From the NCBI RefSeq assembly GCF_025354735.1, contig NZ_JANXMI010000225.1, positions 1 to 64,000 of the forward strand: DNA of 64,000 nt. The letters run 5' to 3'. Under the pieces are notes generated by a model that did not search any database, had not been told where the DNA came from, and was given only the letters and a program-made list of their open reading frames with translations. Source of the DNA: Rugamonas sp. Lineage in GTDB: Bacteria; Pseudomonadota; Gammaproteobacteria; Burkholderiales; Burkholderiaceae_D. Shown in pieces: positions 40,136 to 48,262 of the stretch. The position numbers and the translations under genes are program-made. Every line of letters begins with the position of its first letter. Position 1 is the first letter of the stretch.

Positions 40136-41815
40136 TCAAATCTTAGTCGTTGCGGAAAGCGAACGGATCAGCTGCATGAGCTCCATTGGATTTGCTGGCT
40201 TGGTCAAGTGATATTGGAAGCCGGCCTTGAGAGACGAGGCGCGGTCTTCCGGGCGCCCGTAGCCGGTGAGGGCTATGTATGTGCAGTTGCCGCTCGTATG
40301 TCGAGCGCGCAGCTGGCGCGCCAGGTCGCGGCCGTCCATGTCAGGCAGGCCAAGGTCGATCAGCATGACTCGGGGCGGGTGAGCAACCGCCATCGTCAAT
40401 GCAGAGGCTGCGTTGAAGGCAACCCGCACGTGGTGGCCATGTCCTTCGAGGAACAAGGCAAGCGTATTGGCCGCGTCTTCATTGTCGTCTACCACGATGA
40501 CGTCCAGCGCCTTCATGCCCGCCGCTTCGTTGCTGGGGCGGTCCGAGGCTTCGAGTGTGCCAGGCCGCGCTAGCGGCAAGACAACTTCGAACTCACTGCC
40601 CAAGCCGGGGCCCATGCTACGCGCTTGGACAGCGCCGCCGTGGCGCTCAACTAAACTGCGTACCAGAGCAAGGCCAAGCCCAAGGCCGCCCTGCGAGCGG
40701 TCTGACGACCGCTCGCCCTGAATGAACAGTTCGAACACGTGCGGCAGTAGCGCAGCGTCGATGCCAATGCCGTTGTCGCTCACAGCCAACACCATCATAT
40801 CGTCCTGCAGGGCGAGCTTGATCTTTAATTCCCCACTTAGCGGAGTATACTTGGCCGCGTTGTTCAGTAGATTGGTCACTACTTGCACTAGCCTCGTGCC
40901 GTCGCCGAATACCAGGACCTCGACGCTGGGTAGATCAAAGGTCAGGCAGTGTTGGCGAGCGTTCATCAGTGGACGCGTTTGTTCCAGCGCCTGGTCAACA
41001 ATAGCCCGCATATCGTGCACCTCCCGCGACAGCACTACCATCCCCCCCGTGACACGTGAGACATCGAGCAAGTCATCGAGCAGACGTGTCATATGAGAAA
41101 CCTGTCGGTCGATGATTGCGCAGGTCTGGCTCAGGCGCGCCGGATCGACCGGGCCAAATTTCAGGATCTGCGCAGCCATATTGATGGGGGCAAGTGGGTT
41201 TCGGAGTTCATGGGCGAGCATAGCTAAAAATTCGTCCTTGCGGCGGTCAGCTTCACGCAGTTTGCTCTCGGCGGCGCGGCGTGATTCGAGCTCGCGCTCA
41301 GCCTGCCGAAAGGCCTCTTGAAGTTCGCGCCGGTTAACGTCGAGTGCCGCGTTCAGCGCGCTGGCTCTGCGGCTGTTCTCACGCGCAGCAGCGGCATGAC
41401 CGTCCGCCGCAAAGGCGGTACGTTCCACCGTTAGCATGGCGCCAAGCAGCGGCAGTAGCGCGCCGACCTGACCACATAGGTCTGGATGCGGACGCTCTCC
41501 CAAAAAGACAATCGCCGCGAGCGCAGCAGCGTCCGTCATGCCGAAGACGCTAATTTCGGCGCCATTCGGAGAGTGCATGATGGCGCTCGCGAACCGCTCA
41601 TGCTCGCATACCTTCAAAAAACTTTGCCAGCGGCCACCTTCATGCAGCGTTTGCGGCAGCCCGGCAGCCGGCAGGAACAGACCGATTTCCTTGTCCTTTC
41701 CAAACAAGAGAACCTGTTCGGCGCCGCTGAAGGCTGCGAGCGCAGCAGCGCCGCTGGCACGGTTTTTCGGTGCCTGCAGTTGTGTAAATATCTCGACCAA
41801 CTCGAACGTTATCAT
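40136..41815 (-). CDS. Hybrid sensor kinase paired with a FIST protein
   Basis: A 559-aa soluble protein. The N-terminal 150 residues are GAF-like without a clear motif and are followed by a coiled coil (about 150-195). HisKA has LAMLAHELRNPLAPINMAAQ. HATPase_c has LVQVVTNLLNNAAKYTP and GGLGLGLALVRSLVERHGG. The receiver has VVDDNEDAANT, VMLIDLGLPDMDG and YHLTKPAN. It starts 5 bp after the FIST gene stop, so the two are co-translated. The FIST protein probably feeds a ligand signal to this kinase. Confidence 0.9.
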   Translation of the reverse strand: MITFELVEIFTQLQAPKNRASGAAALAAFSGAEQVLLFGKDKEIGLFLPAAGLPQTLHEGGRWQSFLKVCEHERFASAIMHSPNGAEISVFGMTDAAALAAIVFLGERPHPDLCGQVGALLPLLGAMLTVERTAFAADGHAAAARENSRRASALNAALDVNRRELQEAFRQAERELESRRAAESKLREADRRKDEFLAMLAHELRNPLAPINMAAQILKFGPVDPARLSQTCAIIDRQVSHMTRLLDDLLDVSRVTGGMVVLSREVHDMRAIVDQALEQTRPLMNARQHCLTFDLPSVEVLVFGDGTRLVQVVTNLLNNAAKYTPLSGELKIKLALQDDMMVLAVSDNGIGIDAALLPHVFELFIQGERSSDRSQGGLGLGLALVRSLVERHGGAVQARSMGPGLGSEFEVVLPLARPGTLEASDRPSNEAAGMKALDVIVVDDNEDAANTLALFLEGHGHHVRVAFNAASALTMAVAHPPRVMLIDLGLPDMDGRDLARQLRARHTSGNCTYIALTGYGRPEDRASSLKAGFQYHLTKPANPMELMQLIRSLSATTKI

Positions 41816-41820
41816 TTACT

Positions 41821-42993
41821 TCATGCAGGGATGGCACAAACGATCGCAGTGCAATTGTGGAATCCTGAGAACTGCCCTTCAGCGCGTGCGATTTGTCCGT
41901 ACGTATTACAGCCAGCAAAATTGTCAGAGCCAAGCGTATCGGCAACCGCCTTAAGCTCGTCGCCGAACGCCCGGCCCAGCCGAAGTCGAGTGGCGGCGCA
42001 GTCGAACAAGAGGGAGCCAGCGAGGGGCATACCCTGTAAGCCGTCGAGGGCAGCACGCGAAGCCTGGCTAGCGGCTTCGCATGCCGAATTGACGTTTGCT
42101 ACCATCAGACGCACGGTCGAGCCGACCGGCACTGCGGCAGCGCATGAAACCGAACCATCGTTGCCTAGTGAGAGAGGAACGCGCAGCTTGAATCCATCGC
42201 CAGTGTCGATGCCGATGACGTTGTGAAGAAAGAAAGGGAGAGGGTCGTCACGCTTGAAAACCTGCCCGGTGCGCTCGGCATGGGCGGCAAATACGTCACC
42301 GGCCGGGATCGCGTTCAGGCTGATTATCTTGTTGCCATCGGCCTCAGTCACGCGGAGAGGTTCACCCGACGGCTCCCAGCCGTGACGGACACCCAGTCCG
42401 ATAGGTCTCTTCGACAACATCTCCAGCACCACAACCGCATCGTCGTGGACACTGCTTCCCATGAATACGTGCGTCTGCTGAAAGCGGGCATCGTCAGCCG
42501 CGCCGCCGCCAAAGAGTTGGTAGGTCCCGCCAGTACGCACCGTTATTTCATGGATCATGTCGTCGGTGTAACCGGCCAAGGCATCGGTGAGTACCAGCGC
42601 GCAGCGATAGGGAAAGTCGTGGTGCTGCGCGCCAGTAAATACTGGCATGATCTGATCGAGCGCTGGAATAGGGCCAGCGGCAATGCCCTTGCCGAGCGCA
42701 GCGTTGAAAAGCATGTCCTCGGCCCGGATCGCCATGAGCGATACAGAAGCATTGCCATCTTTGCAGCCGGAAAATTCACCTGCTGAAGAGCAGCCAACCA
42801 TAATGTCGGGCTTGCAGCCAGCCTCAATTGCCTGGAGGAGCGCTACGTAATCGAACTCCGGAGAGGCGAACACAATGAGTACGTTAGGACTCTGACCGCC
42901 GAGTTTTTCAACGACTTGTGCGGCGAGAAAACTTCCCGCCTCGCCTTCGTCGCGCAGCATGGTATGGCTGACAGCCACCTGATTAATCGCCAT
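41821..42993 (-). CDS. FIST-domain ligand-sensing protein
   Basis: A 390-aa protein with FIST_N (about 20-220: PNVLIVFASPEFDYVALLQA, GCSSAGEFSG, YQLFGGGAADDARFQQTHVF) and FIST_C (about 225-370, LPFFLHNVIG, SLLFDCAATRLRLG, FAGCNTYGQIA). FIST modules are predicted to bind small molecules such as amino acids and commonly sit beside histidine kinases, as here. Confidence 0.88.
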   Translation of the reverse strand: MAINQVAVSHTMLRDEGEAGSFLAAQVVEKLGGQSPNVLIVFASPEFDYVALLQAIEAGCKPDIMVGCSSAGEFSGCKDGNASVSLMAIRAEDMLFNAALGKGIAAGPIPALDQIMPVFTGAQHHDFPYRCALVLTDALAGYTDDMIHEITVRTGGTYQLFGGGAADDARFQQTHVFMGSSVHDDAVVVLEMLSKRPIGLGVRHGWEPSGEPLRVTEADGNKIISLNAIPAGDVFAAHAERTGQVFKRDDPLPFFLHNVIGIDTGDGFKLRVPLSLGNDGSVSCAAAVPVGSTVRLMVANVNSACEAASQASRAALDGLQGMPLAGSLLFDCAATRLRLGRAFGDELKAVADTLGSDNFAGCNTYGQIARAEGQFSGFHNCTAIVCAIPA

Positions 42994-43136
42994 TATTGTT
43001 CCTATTTACGTTGCTTGTTGACGTCGATCGATAAATGATAACCCCGTACAATAATTCAAGGTGCATGATTGGGCAACTAGATGTCGTGTGGCATTCTTTT
43101 CAACGCCCGCATTGGAGCGAAAGCTGCCTGTCAATG

Positions 43137-43309
43137 CAAGCATTTCATTTGCAGTTAGCGTGAGCATGCTGCCGTCGAATGCGAGCTGACGTCGATTGCA
43201 AGCACGTTTGCAGGTAGCGTGAGCACGACCCTACGGTCATTTGCAGTTAATTTGAGCCGTAAAACTCGTCGAATGCGAGCATGGCCGTTTTCAAACGCGA
43301 GCCGCTACA
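43137..43309 (-). repeat. Complex transposon terminus, short type (copy C, right end)
   Basis: Minus-strand start TGTAGCGGCTCGCGTTTGAA at 43309, then boxes including GCTCAAATTAACTGCAAATG and GCTCACGCTAACTGCAAATG. It lacks the inner hairpin segment. The outer flank is TTTACC, which does not match the CATAGT flank of copy B. Confidence 0.8.
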
Positions 43310-43405
43310 TTTACCTGTATTGGGACAATAGTGATGATGAACTTTGGCGGGTCAGCCGTCCCTCCTGCTCAGGATTGACCTGTATACAGTTAATCGTCAA
43401 CGAAA

Positions 43406-43418
43406 TTTAGCGGCTAAA
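43406..43418. promoter_or_regulatory. KorB operator at the end of the Tra1-like region
   Basis: TTTAGCGGCTAAA, perfect, 53 bp beyond the traC stop. Confidence 0.9.
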
Positions 43419-43470
43419 TATTGTTCATGTGGATGAGCCGAGCGGGCCGAAGCGACCGCCCGGCGATTGA

Positions 43471-46400
43471 TTACGCGACTTTCGCGGCCCGGCGACGCTT
43501 CGACGCCTCGACCTGCTGCGCCATTTTCTCCTTCTCTGCCTCGACGGTGGCACTACGATCATGCTCCTGCTGCTCGGACTGAGCCTGCGCCGCCTGGTGC
43601 TTCTCGATGACGGATTCGACCAGGGACCGTACTTGGCGGTCGATTCCTTCGGTGCCGAGCGCGCTCTTGTTCGCTAGGTCGTTGAAATCCGTGAACTGCT
43701 TCATCTGCGCCAGCGCCGCCGTCTGCTCGTCGCTCAGGGCCTTGCCGGTGCGCTGGTGTTCGCGGTACTTGTCAGGGGTCACTGGTTCCAGATTGGCCGG
43801 ATAGCTGTTCTCGCCCGGCGCAAAGATCGGCATCAGCAGCTTCCCGCCGACCAGCTTTGCGGCTTCCTCGGCCTTGGTCCGGCCGGGGTTGGCGCCCTGG
43901 GTCACTTCCAGGTGCCGGTCGTCGTCGCCAGCGATCACGACCGGCTTGTCCGGGAACTTCTGGTGCAGCGCCTGTGCCACGGCCGCCAGGTTGCCCGAGT
44001 CGAACGCCGACACCGTGGCGAAACCGAGCGACTGTTTCAGGCTAGCGGCGGTCGCGTAGCCCTCGCCGATGACGATGGCCGGCGCCTTCGCCAGCTCGGC
44101 CATGCCGCCGACGACATGGAAGCAACCTTCCTTCTTGCTGTCCTTGGCGAAGCGCTTTGTGCCGTCTTCCTTGATGTACTGCGTCGTCCAGTGCTTGCCA
44201 TCCACGTCGGTCGCCGGCACGTAGGTCTTTTTGCCGTCCTTGTCGGTCAGCGCGCCGGCATGCGGCTCGATGCCCTTGGCCTGCATGTACGGCGTGGCCG
44301 TCGCCACCGGGACCAGCTTGCCCAGCTCCTTGCCGACGCGCTTGGCGGCCTGCTCCTGCTGCTTGGACAGCTCGGCTTCGCGCCGCTGCAGCTTCTCGGC
44401 CGCCTCCGCCGCCAGTAGGGCCTTTTGCTCGGGATCGAGCGTGTAGCCTTTGGCCTTCCAGGTGAGGTCGACGCCGGTCCGGTTGTTCTTCATGTAGCCG
44501 GCCGGATGCCCGTCTATGTGGCCGACATAGAAGCCGGACCCGGATTTCTCGCTGAACTTCTCGCCCTCGACGCTGATGCGGTGCTTCTCTCCGTCCATGA
44601 TCGGATGGTCGCTGCCGGCAGAGACCACGCAACCGATCGACTTCAGCGCGTCGGCGAATTCCTCCCTTGGCGTCATCGCCGGACCCTGCTGTGCCGGCAC
44701 GTTTTCCGGCTTCCACTTGTCCAGCTTCGCCAGGTCGGCCTTCGGCCCGGCGTACCACGACTTGGCCGCCTTGTCCCATTCGGCGCCGGCCGCCTTCGCC
44801 GCGGTGCGTTCGCTGTAAGGCACGGCGAGGTATGCACGCCCCTCCAAGGCCTTCGCGGCGGCCGGCTTGTCAGCAGCCGTCGCGGGCGCCTGCGCTTCGC
44901 CTGGGGTCGCTTGGCCCGGCTGCTGCGCCCATTTGGCGAATGGGGCCGGATCGACATTCTGCGGCACGTACCAGTACTGTTCCTTGCGGTCCCATTTCGC
45001 GCCCAGCGCCTTCGCTTCCTCTTTCTCCTTGTACGGCACGGTGATCAGGTTTTTCGGGGCATCCTGGCGCGCATCGGCCGGCGCCGCCTGCTGGCTGCGC
45101 TGACGCTCCTCGAATTCGATCCTGCGCTGCAGGTCAGCGTCGTTGGTCGTCGCCGCGAACTCGGCGTTCTTGCGGGCGTCTTTAGCCGCTGAAATATCCT
45201 CGTCGGTGCTGTCGGGGCTGCGGCGAACACGTTCCTCATTGACGCGGGCCAGCTTGGCCGCCTTTTCATGCTCGTAGATGGTGGACCGGGCGTCGATCAC
45301 GGCCAGGCGCTCGGCCAGCTCGTCGGCCTGCAGCTCGGTCGGCCGGTCGGCCAGGTGCTCGTGCGTGCCGTCGCCGAGCTGGGCATAGACGCCCCACGAC
45401 TCGGGTGCCGTGCCTTTCGACAATGCCGAGGTCACGACCAACTTGCCGTTAATTTCCTCGGTCACGTTGCCCTGGACCTGCACGCGGCCGTTCCAATCAT
45501 GCGGCAGGGTGAATCCAAGCACGTCCTGGGCTTCGCGGTCAAAAGCTTCGTTGCCACCGGCACGCTCCCGTCCGAACGCCTGGCCGGTGACAAGATTAAG
45601 CCTGGCCTCCGCAACGCGGGCATCGGCCTGGCACGACTCCACCAGCTCGTGTGCCGCGTCGATCTTCTCCTGCAATGGAGCCACATCCTGAGGCAGCTCA
45701 TGCCGCTGCCAGAATGGGTTTTGCGTATCCAGCGGCTCCATCGTGGCCAGCATCTCCTGCATGCGATTGATCTGCGCCAGACTGGCGTTGTCCAAGGCGC
45801 GCGTGAGGGTGTCCTGCTCGATCCGGGCGAGCGTCCACGCCTCGGCGCGCTCCTCGACCGTCTTTTCCGCAACTGCCTGCTGTGGCACCGTCATGTCAGC
45901 CTCCATCGTCTGCTCTTGGAGCGGCATCATAAGCTGTTCGGCCTTAATGGCGAACTCCTGGGCAAGTCCCTTGCGCTCAAGATAGGCATTGTCCACACCG
46001 GTTTTTCCTGGTTCCATACCAAACACAAGCGAAAGCCGGTCCTCTGCTTTTTCGTAGAACTGCGCCGGATCGCTGCCGGTGACATTGCCGATGGTCGTCA
46101 GCCCACGACTGCGCAACGCCTCTTCCAACGTCGCTCCTTGGTAGGCCTCGAAGTGGCTGAACGACACGCTAGAATCGTCCAGAACCGCGCCAATGTCCAC
46201 CGCCAAGGCCTGCCCCCTGGCCGTCTCGGCCTCGGCGCCTTTCAGGGTGCTGGCCGCTAGCACCGTGAAGGACCGTTCGCCAGACTCTTGGCCCACATAC
46301 CAGAACGCGCCTTCGTTCTTCACCACGCCTTGCCAGTCGGCTGGCATCTGGTCGGCTGTATTCCAGTCGCGCAGCATACCGTTGGTATCCAAAAACGCGG

Positions 46401-47961
46401 CCGGGTGCTCGTTGGCCGCCACCACTGGCGAGGTCGCAAGTTCTTGGACCTGCGCCTGTTCCAGGCCCAAAACGTAGGTCTGGATCTTCTCGGCGTCGGC
46501 GGCGGCCCGGAAAATTTCGAGCGGATCGTCTTCCAGGGCCTTAATCCAGGAGCCTACGTACGCGGCGTGCTGCTCGGGATCGTGGCCGATCCCAAGCTCG
46601 TCGCCGAGGATCATGCTGGCGATTTCGGCGCGCAGTTCCTCCTTGGCATAGCCCTCGCTGCCGAAGGGATGCACCAGGTCGCGGTCCAGCCGCGTGCCGT
46701 GGCCGGTCCAGTGGCCCAGCTCGTGCAGCGCCGTCGCGTAGTAATTGTCCGCTGTCGGGAACTGGTCCTTCTCGGGAAGGTGGATGCTGTCGCTCGATGG
46801 ACGGTAGAAAGCGCGGTCGTGCTCGCCATGACGGATCGTCGCACCCGAAGCCTGCAGAATTTGCTCGGCGCGCTCCACGGCGTTCCAGGCATGCTCCTGG
46901 CGTGGCTGCTGCGGCGCCAGGCCGTCGATCTGCTCGGCATTGAACACGGTGGCGAAGAACACCCTCGGCCGCTCAAGCTTGACGGTCTCCTTGACCGGCT
47001 CGCCCCTGCTGTCGAGGATCGGCTTGCCGGCCGCGTCCGTCTTGTTCTGATCCTCGCTGAATTTCCAGTACTGGATCGGCGTGCCTTTCTCGCCCTTGCG
47101 CACCTGGGCATCGACGGCCGCCGCCTGCTTGTACGTCATCCAGCGCTGGTCCTCGCGGCCCTCGCTCATGAGCTGCAGAGCGTTGATGCCCTTGTAGCGC
47201 TTGCCGGTCGTCGGATTGACCGGCATGTTGGCGCCGGCCTCGCCAGGCTCCCACGGCTTCTGCCACGGCGCGGTGCCTTGCTTTAGCTGCTCGATCAGCT
47301 TTTCCGCGACGGTTTCGTGAAACGGCTTCTTTTCGTTTTCCATGTTGTCACCTCTTCGCATTTCGTAATCGGCCCACGGATGCTCCTGCGGCTCGCGTGT
47401 CTGGTCACGCATCCCTTGCGCCACCATGGACGTGATGTTGCTCAGGTCCCGTTCGGTCATTGGCCTGGTGCGTTCCACGCAGACCTCTCTGTACGACTTT
47501 TCTGCTTCAATCGGATCGACTGGCCTGTCCGGTCGGATCGCCTCGCATGTGAAGGCGAAAACTTCTTCGGCCCGGATGCGCTCTGGGCGGTCCTCGTACA
47601 GTCGATCAATCTTTCGCCAGAGACCACGCAAGACAGGCTGGTCGCGGGCCTCGACAATGGCCGTTAGGACTCCGGCTTTTTCGTCGGCGGTAAAGGTGTT
47701 GATTCCGAAGTGTCCGAGGACTTCGTGTCTAAGAGTTCCTTTAAACTCGTCCGTGTCACGAAAGTTGGAAGCGGCGAAGTCCGCTTGTCGCTGTTCGGGA
47801 CAAAACGCACCGAGGATGGTGCCGGCTTTTTCTTTGGTGTTTTCGGGTCCATACAATTCCTCCTGGGTATTACGAATCTTGAAAGCGACGTGCGCCGCGA
47901 CGGGGTAGATCGAGCAGAATTCAAGGACCATTTCCTTGCACTGCTCGATTGACAAGGCCAT
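43471..47961 (-). CDS. traC: TraC primase with ArdC-like and extra N-terminal domains
   Basis: A 1496-aa multidomain protein. Residues 1-200 are an extra domain with RHEVLGHFGINTF (HExxxH, at 79-84). An ArdC-like ssDNA-binding/metallopeptidase module starts at about 207 (FHETVAEKLIEQLKQGTAPW) with HELGHWTGH (about 414). Two DUF5710-like repeats (AKALGAKWDRKEQYWYVP and AKAAGAEWDKAAKSWYAG) follow, then a C-terminal Toprim primase (IVIGEGYATAASL and AGDDD). It primes the complementary strand in the recipient. The start at 47961 has AAGGAG. A second strong start at 47343 (AGAGGTGACAAC then ATG) would yield a 1290-aa form, like the two TraC products of RK2. Confidence 0.9.
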   Translation of the reverse strand: MALSIEQCKEMVLEFCSIYPVAAHVAFKIRNTQEELYGPENTKEKAGTILGAFCPEQRQADFAASNFRDTDEFKGTLRHEVLGHFGINTFTADEKAGVLTAIVEARDQPVLRGLWRKIDRLYEDRPERIRAEEVFAFTCEAIRPDRPVDPIEAEKSYREVCVERTRPMTERDLSNITSMVAQGMRDQTREPQEHPWADYEMRRGDNMENEKKPFHETVAEKLIEQLKQGTAPWQKPWEPGEAGANMPVNPTTGKRYKGINALQLMSEGREDQRWMTYKQAAAVDAQVRKGEKGTPIQYWKFSEDQNKTDAAGKPILDSRGEPVKETVKLERPRVFFATVFNAEQIDGLAPQQPRQEHAWNAVERAEQILQASGATIRHGEHDRAFYRPSSDSIHLPEKDQFPTADNYYATALHELGHWTGHGTRLDRDLVHPFGSEGYAKEELRAEIASMILGDELGIGHDPEQHAAYVGSWIKALEDDPLEIFRAAADAEKIQTYVLGLEQAQVQELATSPVVAANEHPAAFLDTNGMLRDWNTADQMPADWQGVVKNEGAFWYVGQESGERSFTVLAASTLKGAEAETARGQALAVDIGAVLDDSSVSFSHFEAYQGATLEEALRSRGLTTIGNVTGSDPAQFYEKAEDRLSLVFGMEPGKTGVDNAYLERKGLAQEFAIKAEQLMMPLQEQTMEADMTVPQQAVAEKTVEERAEAWTLARIEQDTLTRALDNASLAQINRMQEMLATMEPLDTQNPFWQRHELPQDVAPLQEKIDAAHELVESCQADARVAEARLNLVTGQAFGRERAGGNEAFDREAQDVLGFTLPHDWNGRVQVQGNVTEEINGKLVVTSALSKGTAPESWGVYAQLGDGTHEHLADRPTELQADELAERLAVIDARSTIYEHEKAAKLARVNEERVRRSPDSTDEDISAAKDARKNAEFAATTNDADLQRRIEFEERQRSQQAAPADARQDAPKNLITVPYKEKEEAKALGAKWDRKEQYWYVPQNVDPAPFAKWAQQPGQATPGEAQAPATAADKPAAAKALEGRAYLAVPYSERTAAKAAGAEWDKAAKSWYAGPKADLAKLDKWKPENVPAQQGPAMTPREEFADALKSIGCVVSAGSDHPIMDGEKHRISVEGEKFSEKSGSGFYVGHIDGHPAGYMKNNRTGVDLTWKAKGYTLDPEQKALLAAEAAEKLQRREAELSKQQEQAAKRVGKELGKLVPVATATPYMQAKGIEPHAGALTDKDGKKTYVPATDVDGKHWTTQYIKEDGTKRFAKDSKKEGCFHVVGGMAELAKAPAIVIGEGYATAASLKQSLGFATVSAFDSGNLAAVAQALHQKFPDKPVVIAGDDDRHLEVTQGANPGRTKAEEAAKLVGGKLLMPIFAPGENSYPANLEPVTPDKYREHQRTGKALSDEQTAALAQMKQFTDFNDLANKSALGTEGIDRQVRSLVESVIEKHQAAQAQSEQQEHDRSATVEAEKEKMAQQVEASKRRRAAKVA

Positions 47962-47965
47962 CCGA

Positions 47966-48241
47966 TTACTCCTTGGCCGGCGCGGCCGGCGCCTGGAAGT
48001 GCAGCGTGTCATGCGAGCTGGCGAGGGCATCGGCTTCGCTCAGCGCGTCCTCCTGGAACGCGCCGGCCGCCTCGGCCTCGGCCGGATCGAATTCGGCCTG
48101 GTAGCCTGGCGTCAGGGCGTCCTGCAGCTTCTCGATGACGGGGCCGCTGCTGGCGTCGCCGGGCGCGGCCGTCTCCAGCAGCGCGGCGCTCTTGCCGGCC
48201 TCAGGGTTGAAGGGGATGATGGCGGCGGTTTGGTCGGTCAT
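47966..48241 (-). CDS. Small acidic protein in the traD position
   Basis: A 91-aa acidic Ala/Glu-rich protein, probably disordered in part. It sits between traE and traC as traD does in RK2, and its stop lies 4 bp before the traC start. I see no sequence hallmark. The function is unknown. Confidence 0.55.
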   Translation of the reverse strand: MTDQTAAIIPFNPEAGKSAALLETAAPGDASSGPVIEKLQDALTPGYQAEFDPAEAEAAGAFQEDALSEADALASSHDTLHFQAPAAPAKE

Positions 48242-48262
48242 GGTGTGCTCCTTGAAAGTTGA

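Noticed and set aside
45183..45195. TTTAGCCGCTGAA in traC as an eleventh KorB site
   Set aside because: One arm of the palindrome is mutated and it lies deep inside the gene; not counted.
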